A stretch of 64,000 bases of DNA, taken from positions 2,232,001 to 2,296,000 of the forward strand of contig NC_085886.1 in NCBI RefSeq assembly GCF_035222275.1, given 5' to 3'. Below the pieces are notes generated by a model that saw only the letters and a list, made by a program, of their open reading frames with translations, ran no database searches and was not told the DNA's origin. Positions 34,556-46,114 of the stretch are shown piece after piece (the first letter of the stretch is position 1; every line of letters begins with the position of its first letter). The position numbers were made by a program, and so were the translations under genes. This DNA is from Podospora bellae-mahoneyi. Taxonomy: Eukaryota; Ascomycota; Sordariomycetes; Sordariales; Podosporaceae.

Positions 34556-36236
34556 ATGAGGGGTCCTCGTCCACTTGGCGTCGTGATCAAGCTGGGTGAG
34601 TGTGTCCGTCTGAGCCAATTATTGGATGTGATTCCTCTGACTAACATCAAACCCTCAACACCAGGAACCAGCTCCATCGTCGACGAGAAGAGCCATGAAC
34701 CCTTGCTCTCCATCTTGACGTTGATCGTCGAGACAGCAGTCAAACTCAGAAAAGATGGCCACAGAGTCATTATTGTGTCTTCAGGGGCCATCGGTGTTGG
34801 TCTCCGGAGAATGGACGTAGAAAAGAGACCAAAGCATCTTTCCAAACTACAGGTTTGTCTTGACTCATCCCCTCTCACAAGAAGGACCCGAGGCTGACAT
34901 GCCTGTAATATAGGCTCTGGCAGCCATTGGCCAATGCAGGCTCATGAGCCTGTGGGACAGCCTGTTCAACCACCTCAGACAGCCCATCGCCCAGATTCTT
35001 CTTACAAGGAATGATATCGCTGATGTGAGTTACCTTGCTGGTTATCCCCCCCCCCCTTGTGTAACATACCACTTACACACCCTCCCTCCTTAGCGATCAC
35101 GCTACCTCAACGCCCAAAGAACAATCAACGAGCTCCTCGACATGGGCGTCATCCCCATCGTCAACGAAAACGACACCCTCGCCGTCTCCGAGATCAAATT
35201 CGGTGACAACGACACCCTCTCCGCCGTCACAGCCGCCATGGTCCACGCCGATTTGTTGTTCCTCATGACAGACGTCGACTGCCTCTACGACAAGAACCCC
35301 CGGACGAACCCAGACGCCCAACCAATCGAAGTAGTAGAGGACATCTCCTCCCTCGTAGCAGACGTCTCAACGGCCGGCTCCTCCCTTGGGACGGGGGGAA
35401 TGTCCACCAAGATCGTCGCTGCCAGACTGGCCACCTCGGCGGGGGTGACAACAGTCATTACCAAATCATCCAACCCGGGGAACATTGTCAACATTGTCAA
35501 ATACATCCAGTCCTCCCGGTCCCCCAGCTCTCCGTCCAAATCCGGCTCCGACTCGGAGGAGGGCGACACTCCAGAAATCATGTCCTCCTCCACCTCCTCC
35601 CTCAAGAAACCAGCCATCCCCCTCCACACCCGCTTCCTTCCCTCCCCTCACCCAGTCAGGGATCGCTACTTCTGGATCCTGCACGGTTTACGCCCCCACG
35701 GCACGTTGTTCATCGACACGGGCTGCTACAAGGCCCTTTTGAACAAAGCCGGTCTTTTACCCGTCGGAGTTGTCGACGTGGAGGGGACTTTCCACCAGCA
35801 GGAAGCGGTCCGGATCTGTGTCGTGGATAAGAAACACCCTGGGCAGCAACCGCAGGAAGTGGGGAGGTGTCTGACGAATTATTCGAGCGCGGAGGTGAGC
35901 AGGATCAAGGGGAAGCACACGAGTGAGATTCCGGGGTTGTTGGGGTACATGGACAGCGAGTATGTCGCGCAGAGGGAGAGCATCAGTTTTTTCAGCGGGT
36001 TTCACGGCGGGGGGGTGAGCAGGCCGGTTACGCCGGTGGGGAGCGGGGTTAACCTGGCGGGGATGGTGACGCCCAAGAGGAGGGGGGCGGGGACGCCGGC
36101 GCAGGAGGAGAGGAGGTTCGAGGCGGAGGATAAGGAGTTGGAGGAGGAGGGGTTGGTCATGAGGGGGAAGAAGGAGGAGGGGCAGCAGGTTAGGTTTGTG
36201 GAGGAGGTCAAGATTGTGGGGGAGGAGGGTAAGTAG
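34556..36236 (+). CDS. PRO1: Glutamate 5-kinase (proline biosynthesis)
   Basis: There are four exons: 34556-34595, 34665-34852, 34914-35024 and 35094-36236, giving 493 aa. The amino-acid-kinase domain shows [68 protein letters not shown] and [18 protein letters not shown] Ser-rich insertion ([19 protein letters not shown]) separates it from a C-terminal PUA domain ([20 protein letters not shown] ... GLLGY). The last ~75 residues ([11 protein letters not shown] ... [11 protein letters not shown]) are a charged fungal extension. Reaction: ATP-dependent phosphorylation of glutamate to gamma-glutamyl phosphate, the first step to proline. Base composition flips from C-rich (35.1-35.7 kb) to G-rich (35.9-36.2 kb). 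It is convergent with NIP7. Confidence 0.95.
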
Positions 36237-36506
36237 ATGATGGGCAATATTCCGTTTTTGCTTTTGATATCTTGGCCTTGTTGGTTGGGTTGTGAAGAGC
36301 GGATGGATATAGACAAGACAAAGATAGAAGCATCCCACACACACATGATTCGGCAACGGGGAAGAGGCTGGTGTCCCTTTTATGCAGATTCGCATATATG
36401 CCAAAGACGCAAAACATGATTTAGTAACGCCAAGACGCCCCCTATTTTATTTACCATACATGTTCCCATTTCCCCACGGGTATCATCTCTCTCTCCCCCC
36501 CCAAAG

Positions 36507-37119
36507 CTAACCAGCAAAAAGCGTATCCTCATCCCTCAAATACTCGCCGCAATCCGCCTGCCTAAAGCACACCACCCCCGTCGGATCCAACCTCCTCGCC
36601 TCGGTCGTGCTCCGCGCCGTGACGCCAAACCCGAGCGGGATATCCGCCATGCTGTACACCACGCACCCCTGATGCTCAGGGCAATCCTCGCTCCACCTCC
36701 CGACGTGGGCCTTGACGACATTTGATCCGTAAAGGAAGGGTTGGGCACCGTTCTCCTTGATCCAGATCTTGTGACGGGCGCCCTGGGAAAGGATGGGGAG
36801 GGCGGTGATGTGGAGGCGGAATTTACCCGTCTTTGTGAGCTTTCCCAGGCAGGTGCCGAGGGAGAGGAGGGCGTCGCGGGAGATGGAGGTGGCGAGGTTG
36901 GCGATGGAGAGCTTGACGTAGTAGACGCGGGAGTGGTTGAGCCGGAAGACGTAGCGGTCGCCGTCTTCGAGGGGGGCGATGAGGGATTTTAGGTCGGACA
37001 TGTAGTTTGCCAGCTATCAATCACAGTCCATGTCAGTGAATTGTCCCGAGAGGATGATGGGGAAGGAAAAGTACCTTGTCGAGGACCGTCTTCATTTCTT
37101 CGTCTGTTAGGGCGCGCAT
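36507..37119 (-). CDS. NIP7: 60S ribosome biogenesis factor NIP7
   Basis: There are two exons, 37119-37075 and 37013-36507, with a 61 bp intron (GTACTT donor, GATAG acceptor), giving 183 aa, essentially the family length. The first exon encodes MRALTDEEMKTVLDK. The N-domain (LIAPLEDGDRYVFRLNHSRV) and the PUA domain (KIWIKENGAQPFLYGSNVVK, then VYSMADIPLGFGVTARST, GVVCFRQADCGEYLRDED) are intact. Known role: binds pre-60S particles and supports 27S pre-rRNA processing. The coding strand is C-rich at the 5' end and G-rich at the 3' end. Confidence 0.96.
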
Positions 37120-37854
37120 TTTGGCGGTGGGTGTGTTATTTAATTAAGAAGGTGTCGCTGAGTTGATGAGATGTTTGGGGAGGCGCGACAGGCGCTGGAA
37201 ACTGGAATTGGTTTATGGGGGTGATGCGTTTTCCTGGTGTTGATGATGATGATGGATGGCTGCTGCTTATCGCAAAGCTTCAACTGAAAAAAAATCAGGA
37301 GCCAGAGGATGCCAATCGCCTGCCTGGAGTCCACAGTGTGGGGGAGAGACCCGCTTTTAGCCGCTGCGCTGGGCAGAGGAGGCTTGGCGTTAACCTCACT
37401 TCATCATTTTGCTGGTGATTTGTTGATGATTCACTTTGAATGGCGACAAAAGAGAGGTGAGTGGCAGATAAAAAGGATTTTGGAGCGTTAAGGCCCCCGT
37501 GGTTAGCCTCCATCTTAATCCACGGTTGTTTCCAGGGTAAATCATCATGATCCTCGAGGAAAGCACGTCGATATATTGACTTGGGCGGTTGGTGGGATAG
37601 ACTTCACTTTGGCAGGACTAATGGCAGGCATCAAGAATGATCATCACTAATCCCATAACACTTCAAATCATCACAGAACACTGATGCACGATATTATTCA
37701 TTGGGCAACCACCCAATATATTTCTGCCGACTACCTAACTCGAGTTATTCAGGCACAACTCTATCAACTCCCGCTCGAAATAGCACCATGCAAATATGCT
37801 ATCTACTATCACTGAGAGATACCCCTAACTGATGACCATGATTTTCATGACTGC
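37120..37854. other. Intergenic region between NIP7 and the Ser/Thr-rich gene
   Basis: 735 bp, upstream of NIP7 and downstream of the next leftward gene. No supportable gene. Short GAT/ATG-rich run near 37240-37260. Confidence 0.45.
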
Positions 37855-38766
37855 TTAGAGAGCATAGCCCAGCACAGCAACGACCATGACAATGCAGTAC
37901 CAAACCTGGGCACCACGGCCGCCACCATTGTTGGCAGAGCCGGACGAGGGGTAGACCGAAGTCGAGGGGACAGAGTAGGTGAAGGTGCTGTTCCCGTTAC
38001 CGTGTCCAAGAGAGGGGAGAATGGTGCCAATTGTGCCCGCAGTGTCGCTGACTGTGACAGTGGCGACAGTGACGGTCGTGCTCACATAGACAGTCGAGTT
38101 GGCCGACAGAGACACGGTGTCAGTCAGAGTCTTGGTGGCAGTGTTGGTGCTCGAGATTGTGTTGACAGTGCTGGGCTGCTCGGGGATGGAGGAAATGGAG
38201 CCGATAAACGGCAGGTAACCATGATCAGAGGTGGTGGTCTCGACGTCGGTGCTCGTAGAGTCCATGGCGGTCTCGGTGATTGTGCCGGTTGAAGTGACAG
38301 TCTCTGTGACGGTGCCGACCATGTTATCGCCACTGGACAGAGAGCCAGACAAGGGAGGACCGGCGGTCTGCATGGGGTCATCGCTGTTGAGGGCAGTGAC
38401 GGTCACAGTGACGGTGACTGACCCGCCAGTGCAGCTCGACTCGGTGGAGCTGAAAGGAGAAGATGGTCAACATTTTGATAAATTTATGGCCACAAAAAGC
38501 AATGGCTGCGACCTACGAGATTGCAGTGACTACGGGAACACTGATGGAAGAGGTAGTGCAGAGAGTGCCGACCTGGACCTCATCACCGCGGGCGACGATG
38601 CCATTGCTACCGGCGACTGCGACTGATGTTAGCTATCGAAGGTCGAAGAAAAGATTCAATTTTAAGGCCATCACCTACCAACAGTGACAGCACAGAGAGC
38701 CAAACCGATCATCGACTTGAGGATGGAGGCACGGTGGCCGATGGCCTTGCGGGTGGTGAAAATCAT
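37855..38766 (-). CDS. Ser/Thr-rich secreted or GPI-anchored surface protein
   Basis: There are three exons, 38766-38679, 38622-38517 and 38449-37855, with introns of 56 and 67 bp, giving 262 aa. The N-terminus MIFTTRKAIGHRASILKSM is basic and followed by IGLALCAVTVVAVAG, consistent with a signal peptide or signal anchor. The central part is dense in Thr/Ser/Val (TVTVTVTVTAL, TVTETVTSTGTITETAM, VYVSTTVTVATVTVSD), typical of heavily O-mannosylated wall proteins. The C-terminus ends in a small-residue stretch (SGSANNGGGRGAQ) followed by VWYCIVMVVAVLGYAL with no charged tail, the layout of a GPI-attachment signal. Two Cys remain in the mature part. I do not recognise a specific family. Confidence 0.75.
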
Positions 38767-40884
38767 GACGAATATCTCAAGATGGGATAACGAGTGACTG
38801 TTTGTGGTGGTTGCAGTTAGCAATGGTGAATGACCAAGTAGATGGGTGACAGGATGGTTGGGTAAAGGTGAGAGTCGCAGGGCAGAAGGAAAACAACAAA
38901 CTGTTTTGAGGAGAGCCGCGTGCTGCTGAGTTTAGGTGGGGTTTGGGTGAGGTGGTGCGAGTGGAAGCAGGGTGCAGAAGGACGGGAGGGGATTATATGG
39001 GCTGATGAGGTGGGCAGAATGCTTTGCTGGGCGGGACAGAGCCGCTCCCAGCGAGCTACAGCAGTCGCCCCAACGATGCGGTGGGCGGGATAGAAGACAA
39101 TAGCATCATACATACCGGATTCTTGACTATTCAAGAATGATGCTGGACAGTATTGTCGGAACAAGAATGCTAGTCACGGAGGCGAAAGAGTGGTTGTGGT
39201 GAAATGCCGAGTGGTGAAGAGTTGAAGTTATTGTGGTGAGGGGAGAGGGAAAGGCGGAAATGGATGCTACGACGACAGCAAAGTAAACCGGGCCGAGGTC
39301 GAAAACAGGAACCGGTGAATGTCAGCTGGGTCACAGCCACTCAGGGAGCAAGTCAATGGGCAATTTTGTCAACCTGGGATGGAATTAGGGTCGTGGGACC
39401 TGATTGGTCAAATAAGGAAAGAGCAAAATAGGGCTATCATCTGAGCTTCAACACCACGCGGCCATCACAAAGAGCCGCCATAGACAGGCATGGACAGGTA
39501 GATAGCTCTCGTTGCGCAGGGTCTCGGAAACCTTCAGGCGCTTGGTCACGGAGAAAGACTCCAAGCAGTCGATTCTGAGCTCAACCACACCATTGCCTTG
39601 TCGGTCTTGACCCATCTGCCCTCACTTAGTACTGTACATTATATTGAATCAAAGAGAATGGCTACCATGAAAGTGTCATTCACCTGAAGTTTTCTGTTAC
39701 CTACCCAACCTCTGCAAACGGTGGTGCTGAAACAGAGGTATTTTTAACACAGTAACACAAGAGTTGAAATTCTAAAGCATGTTGTCTTGTCTAACAAGGT
39801 CCTGATCAAGCGTAGCTTGAAATTGTTGCTAGAACTCAAGGTGACTGCAAGCAGGAAGTCTGTATGCGCAGAAATTCTTCCTTTAGGAACACCCCCTTTT
39901 AGCCCCTGATATGCCAAGACCTGAATAGAGCCTCATTCTCAAAACGGCACTCCTTGAGTTTGACGCATAACGTAGACTTCATGAAGAAAAGAGAATGATA
40001 TCATCTCAGTCACAATGAAGTTGCCCATCGCACCTTCTCATCGGATGTCATCGGCCATTCACTCAGTTTCGGGTACCTGAGGCAGCAGCGCCAAGACCCA
40101 CAGGAATTGTTCAACAAAGGAAGTCACGTCCCGACCTCGCCATGCCCACAGTCCATGTACATGTTCAATGTGGTAATAGAGGAGAATGAAGAGAGTCTGT
40201 TGTGGAATCCACGATGACTGCATACGAGCTACCAATGATGATGTTGATATGGGCCGTTGGGAACGAGATATGATACCAGGAGAGTTCATGATTTTGACGA
40301 GAAACTTTATGCCACATTCCCGCCACGACTGCTAGGCTGTACTAGGTAGTAGCTCAGGCTGGCATTGAGATTAGGAGGCTAAATGTTGGTTGTATGGTGC
40401 GTTGTGTGAAAGAGAACTGGAGCTTCCCGCTCGGAGCATAATTATGCCAAGAAATTTTGGCAGCCCCCACGATTTGATGCACCCCAAATGTTACGCGCCT
40501 GGTATCGCGTACCACAGACCTTCAACCATACCTTGTCCCTACCCATAATCTCGCCGACGAAAACACCATCCCTTACAACGTATGACCCACGACCCACGAC
40601 GGCACGAACAGCAATAGCGACACTATTCTCATTTGGACTCTGGAGACGACGCCGTTGCGATCCCTCGGCCGTCTTGGCCGAAACAAACCGCGAACCATCT
40701 CCAATCGCCAATCGCGAACAGCACTCGATAATTTGCGGTAACACACGCGCGCGTGCTCTGTTTTGCCGTCCCCGCTTCAGAACGTCGGTCGGCCGTCAAC
40801 AGCACTCCAATCCATCAACACACAGAATCCATCAACACACAGAATCCATCGACCCAGCCGAGTAGTCGGAACTTATCGCGCATC
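38767..40884. other. 2.1-kb divergent intergenic region upstream of PDS5
   Basis: No domain-bearing frame was found on either strand. The left part is the probable promoter of the surface-protein gene, and such long promoters are common for regulated wall proteins. The right part is the PDS5 leader. An ACAGAATCCATCAACACAC-like unit is duplicated at about 40817-40850. Confidence 0.45.
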
Positions 40885-43800
40885 ATGGCGCCTCGCCGGA
40901 GCGCTGCGGAAGAGGTGGAAGAGGAGGAATCCGAGACCGAGCTCGTCGCGCTGCATTTCAACGAGTCGCTGACATGGCGTCCTGGCAAGCCAATTCCCCT
41001 CGACAAGCTGCTCAAGCATCTCAACACCCTGTCCAAAGAACTGGAGGAGCTCGACCAAGAAGTCGTCGACCCAAACTCGTTGACAAGGGTTGCAAAGGAG
41101 GTCGCATCACATCAAATATTGAGCCACAAGGACAAGGGTGTACGAGCATATGCTGCTTGCTGTGTTGTTGATATCCTTAGACTATGCGCACCCGATGCGC
41201 CTTTTACCCCCACCCAGATGAAGGTATGGGCTGCTGTCTCGGTCGTGTATTTACTGCTGCTAATCTGAAGCCAGGACATTTTTAACCTTACCGTCACATC
41301 TATCATTCCAGCCTTGTTCGACCCTTCGAATCCATACAACACACAGCACAAATATGTCCTTAGATCTCTCACCGAAATCAAGAGTGTCGTTCTTTTGCTT
41401 GATGTGGACGGCAGCGACAGCCTCCTCCTCGCCCTCTTTTCCAATATATTCGACGGTGTATCAGGGGTCAAGTCAGCTTCGGGAGAGCAAGTGGCAAAGG
41501 ATGTCGAGTTTAGCATGGCCGAAATGCTCGGGGTGCTGATAGATGAGGCCGCCACTCTTCCAGCAAAGGTCGTGGATATCATCATGGCCCAGTTTCTAAG
41601 AGCAGCTGGCCCCGGGGCGGGCAGGAGGAGGCGCGACCATGTGCAAATCGACGACAATCAAGCGACACTCTTGGCCAAGGATGAGCCCGAGGCTTACCAA
41701 ATAGCCAAGAACTTGTGCCAGACATTCCCCGACAAAATGGCGAGGTTCGTCAGCCAGTATTTCAGCGACGTTATTGTTGACGCTACTTCGTTTGCCGCTA
41801 GGCCCGGCGGACATAAGGGAGCTGATGACGAGGATGGCGACGAGGGCCCATCGGGACCCTCTGAATCGGATCTGAAGGAGTTGAGCAAGGCACACGATTT
41901 GATTCGGGAGTTATGGAAAGCGGCACCTCAGGTTCTCCAAAATGTTGTTCCTCAGGTCGATGCCGAATTATCAGCCGACAATGTGCATTTACGCCAACTG
42001 GCAACGGAGACATTGGGAGACATGATATCGGGAATTGGTGCTGCAGGGCCACCACCGCCGCCGGTTCTGGATCCTGCTGCCTACCCACCACTCAACATGG
42101 ACGCCGAGGAGAATGTTGAAGCTCAGGGACTGAACACTTTCACCAAGCCACTCTCTGCCATGTCCTTCCCGCAAACACACAGTTTGGTTTTCCACAATTT
42201 CCTCAGCAGGAAAAACGACAAAGCCTCAGCCATCAGAGCTGCCTGGACGACGGCAGTAGGATATATTTTGTCAACGTCTGCCGGTGGCATCGGGCTCAGT
42301 CGTGAAGACGAGGCTACCCTGATCCAAGGCCTTGGAGAGAAGCTCTCAGACAGCGATGAGAAGGTCAGACTGGCAGCTGTTAAGGCGATCGAGTCATTTG
42401 GCTTCCGCGATGTTATTCTCAAGCTGGGGCCCAACGGGGGCGTGTCCAGAGAGGGATCCATTCTGTCAACTCTGGCCGACCGTTGTCGTGACCGAAGACC
42501 GGCTGTGAGGGTGGCTGCCATGTCCTTGTTGGGAAAACTTTGGGCCGTTGGAACTGGGGAACTGCTTGCTGGAAATGAGGCCGTGACTGCAGCGCTCGAC
42601 GGTGTTCCAAGCCGCATCTACAATGCATTTTATGCCAATGATGCCGAGGTCAATGCCCTGCTGGACCGCGTCATCTTTGAGTGCCTGATCCCTCTGAACT
42701 ACCCGCCAGCAAAAAAGACCTCCAAGTCTGCGAATGGAAGCTCACAATCACAGGCTGCTGCCGCCGCCGCCGCCGCCGCGGATGCTGATGCTATCAGAGC
42801 AGAGAGGATATTGCTTCTTGTGCGATCTCTCGACCCAATGGCCAAGAAAGCCTTCTTCGCCTTGCAAGCGAGGCAGCCACAGTTCGCCCAGATCCTCGAG
42901 ACATACATCAAGCAATGCGAGCTGTTCAACGGGGGTGTCATGGATGACAACGCGGACAAGAAACAGGCCAACCTTCACAAGACGGTCCGGTATATCGCGC
43001 AGTTCTTGCCAAACTCCCCACAGAGCGTTCAAGATCTGCTGAAATTCGCCAAGGCCAACGATCGGCGGAATCGTGGGCTTGTCAGATACATCATCGGGCA
43101 GGAGTATGATTTCAAGACAGTCCACAACGCTCTCAAGGAACTCATCAAACGGATTCAGGGTGGGAAGGACTCGACAATTCACGAGACACTGCTTCCCATC
43201 CTTTACCGATCTGGCCGCTTCATCTTCAACCGCAGCCACTTGGCCACCATCATGGACTACTCCAAGTCTAACAAGGATGGCTTGGGCAGCGCTGCACATG
43301 AGGTTTTGAACGAAATCTCACAACGCAACCCTGATCTTTTCAAGACACACATCGGCCAGCTCTGCAAGGATCTGGTAGATCAGGCGCCTACCGAGAACCG
43401 GGAGAACGACCCGTCTGTTGCGGAAACGTTGAAGGCTTGTTCGACATATGCCAGAAAGTATCCAAAGGATGTTCCTATGGACCGGGACTTTGTCCACAGT
43501 TTGGTCAGCTTCGCCTTGTATGGCCAGCCGCCAAAGGTGGCCAAGCATGCCGTGAATATCCTGCTGTCAAAACAGGACAGCAAGAGCACTGTGTATGCTC
43601 AAGATCTTCTTCAGCGCATTTTCAAGGACTGGACGTATGGTTCCAAGCACTTTCTCAACAAGCTCTCGGCCGTGAGCCAGCTCGAGCTCCTTGCCCCGAA
43701 GGTTGCCCAGGACGCAGAGGATAAGATCCTCGAAATGATCCAGAAGATCCTTCTCGAGGTGCGAACGGAGGCCGGCGACAAGGACCCAGAATGGGTGGAC

Positions 43801-45492
43801 GATGCTGAGTTAGAGGAGGAGTGCCAAGCCAAGTGTCTGGCGCTCAAGTCTCTGGCAAACAAGCTGAGGAGCATGGAAGCCGATGAGGCAAAGGAAAACG
43901 GAGCCAAGATCTGGAAGATGCTTCTTTCGCTGGTTCACAACAAGGGCGAGATGACCAAAACCAAAAACACACCAAAGCATCACAGATCCCGGCTGCGGCT
44001 GCTTGCTGCTCAACTTATCCTCAAGCTCTGCATTCAGAAGCATTTCGACGAGTTGCTCACCCCTGAAGACTTCAACACGCTGGCCTTGACCACACAGGAC
44101 GCTGCTCAGGAGGTCCGTCACGGCTTTGTGAGGAAACTGCAGAAGTATCTTGCCGATGACAGGCTGCGGACCCGGTTTTATACCATGATCTTTTCGATGG
44201 CCTTTGAGCCCAACGCGGAGTTCAAGTTGAGGACCGAGACTTGGGTTCGGTCAAGAGCGCGGCATTATGAGGGCACACACCAGCATGTGCTCGAGGCTGT
44301 TCTCCCCCGTCTCTTCTCGCTCCTTGCGCATCATCCAGACTATAGCTCTGATCCGGATGAGCTGGTTGATCACGCGAGGTATATTCTCTTTTACGTCAGC
44401 TTGGTTGCCACTGAGTCCAATTTGGGGTTGCTGTCCAAGTATGCGGAGCGTGCGAAGCAAACACAGGATGCGCTTGATCCGAAGAGCACCGGCCATCGGG
44501 TCTTGTGTGACTTGACTCAAGCAGTCATTCGCAAATGGCAGGAGAAGAAGAACTGGACGTTTAATGCCTGGCCTGACAAGGTTGGGCTGCCGAAGGGGCT
44601 GTATGGTCCTCTCAAGTCGCACACGGAGGCGCAGGAGATTTCGGAGAAGGTGCTGGTGCCGGATGAGATTGATGAGAAGTTGGATGATTTGCTTAGGGCG
44701 ATGGATCGCAAGAAGGTATGTTTGTTTGTCTCTACTCTACTGGCACGGGTGCTAACAATAAATCAGAAGCGCAAATCAACCACTGATGGCAGCGCTGAAT
44801 CCCGTCCAGCAGCCAAGAAATCCCGAGTCCAACCCAAAGAGCCCAGGATCAAAGAAGCACGGAAAATTGCCACGCCAAAACCCAAGAAGCCCTCCAAGCC
44901 GAAAAAGGCACCATCCTCCCCCAAGAGATCGGCAATTTCAGATGCCAATAGGCGTCGCTCGGGACGGTCAATGGCAAAGGGCAATCAGTCCTACATGGAG
45001 CGGGACTCGTCAGAAGATGATGAGGAAATGCTGGATGGGGTGGCGGAGTGGGCATATGAGAATGGCGAGGAGGATAAGGAGGCGGGCTCGGATGAGGAAG
45101 TAGAGACCGGGAATGAAGGGAAGAAGGGGGATGATGAGAACAGCAGTGAACTTTCTGAACCTGAGGAAGTGGAAGAGGATGAGGAAGAGGGCGATGTGGA
45201 AATGACCGATGAGAAGACAGCCGAAGAAGAGATGGAAGAAGAACAGGAGGTTGAGGCGGATGATGAAAAGGAAGAGGAGGCAGAGGTGGAGGTTGAAGAA
45301 GAGGAGGAAGAAGCACCACCGCCTTCAAAGGCTAATGGAAGGAAGGGGAGATCAGCTGCTGCTGCCACAAAGGAAAAGGAAAAGACGAAACCAGCTGCGA
45401 AGGAAAAGGCGCCGGCTGCGGCAAAGAAGCAGACTACATTGCCGACGAGGACGTCTGGAAGGGCGACGAGGGGGAGGGCTGCTGCTGCTTAG
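40885..45492 (+). CDS. PDS5: Cohesin-associated protein PDS5 (BimD/Spo76)
   Basis: There are three exons, 40885-41223, 41275-44715 and 44767-45492, giving 1501 aa. The third intron-like segment, 44716-44766, is in frame (51 nt, GTATGT donor, GCTAAC branch site, AATCAG acceptor), so the frame stays open if it is retained. The body is a HEAT-repeat hook beginning LTWRPGKPIPLDKLLKHLNT and including YFSDVIVDATSFAARPG, FLSRKNDKASAIRAAW and LVRYIIGQEYDFKTVHNAL. The C-terminal ~230 residues are disordered: basic with AKKSRVQPKEPRIKEARK, then strongly acidic, then Ala/Lys-rich. Known role: regulator of cohesin loading, acetylation and release. The Sordaria orthologue Spo76 is needed for meiotic axis structure. 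Confidence 0.95.
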
Positions 45493-46114
45493 GGAGGTGG
45501 GTAATCTTAGGAAGGGGGTTAGCGGCGTGAATGGTCAAGTTTGTTTTGTTCTCTGTTTTTATATATTGTCTGCTACCTATCTTTGAGAGAGGAAAGAGGG
45601 AACCTTTTATTTTTCGCTTGCTTAGCTGGATTCAGGGTTAATCAGGTTCATTCTGTAGGGAGGGGGAAAAGGGGGGAGTATTCTTATGTGTATATATGGT
45701 AGGTGGGAATGATTATTTTGCTCATGGAATTTGTGTCCGAGTCTCTCAAATTGAATGGATATCTTGAGGAAATTGGTAGGTGTTCGTCTGCAATGAAGTA
45801 TCACCAAGCAGCCGTTTTTATCTGATTCAGGGGTTAGGGGAAGTCGAGTTGGCGAACTGCAAAAAGCGAGCGAGAGGGAGAGGGTTAGGGTTGTAGTTTT
45901 TTTCCCATCACATCCAATCAATTGACGCTGCCGGACCAGTTTTGGAAAGGGGATTCCATGTTCTTGCATCCACTCACCACCACCACCACTACCACGACTC
46001 ACTTTCACTCTGAGAAAAGCTGTTCACATGTCGCGGAATCAATAACCCCGAATTTTCACTCTTTTCAATTCACATCACACAATCTCGGGCAACTGACCCC
46101 ATTCCCCTCTCACA
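45493..46114. other. Intergenic region between PDS5 and the PrpF gene
   Basis: 622 bp, holding the PDS5 3' end and the promoter of the next gene. It includes a telomere-like double TTAGGG at 45881-45892 and a CACCAC-type run near 45978-45995. Confidence 0.45.
45881..45892 (+). promoter_or_regulatory. Telobox-like AGGGTTAGGGTT motif upstream of the PrpF gene
   Basis: Two TTAGGG-type units lie about 220 bp upstream of the ATG at 46115. TTAGGG repeats inside promoters can be bound by Tbf1/Rap1-type telobox factors in fungi. A regulatory role here is inferred from position only. Confidence 0.35.
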
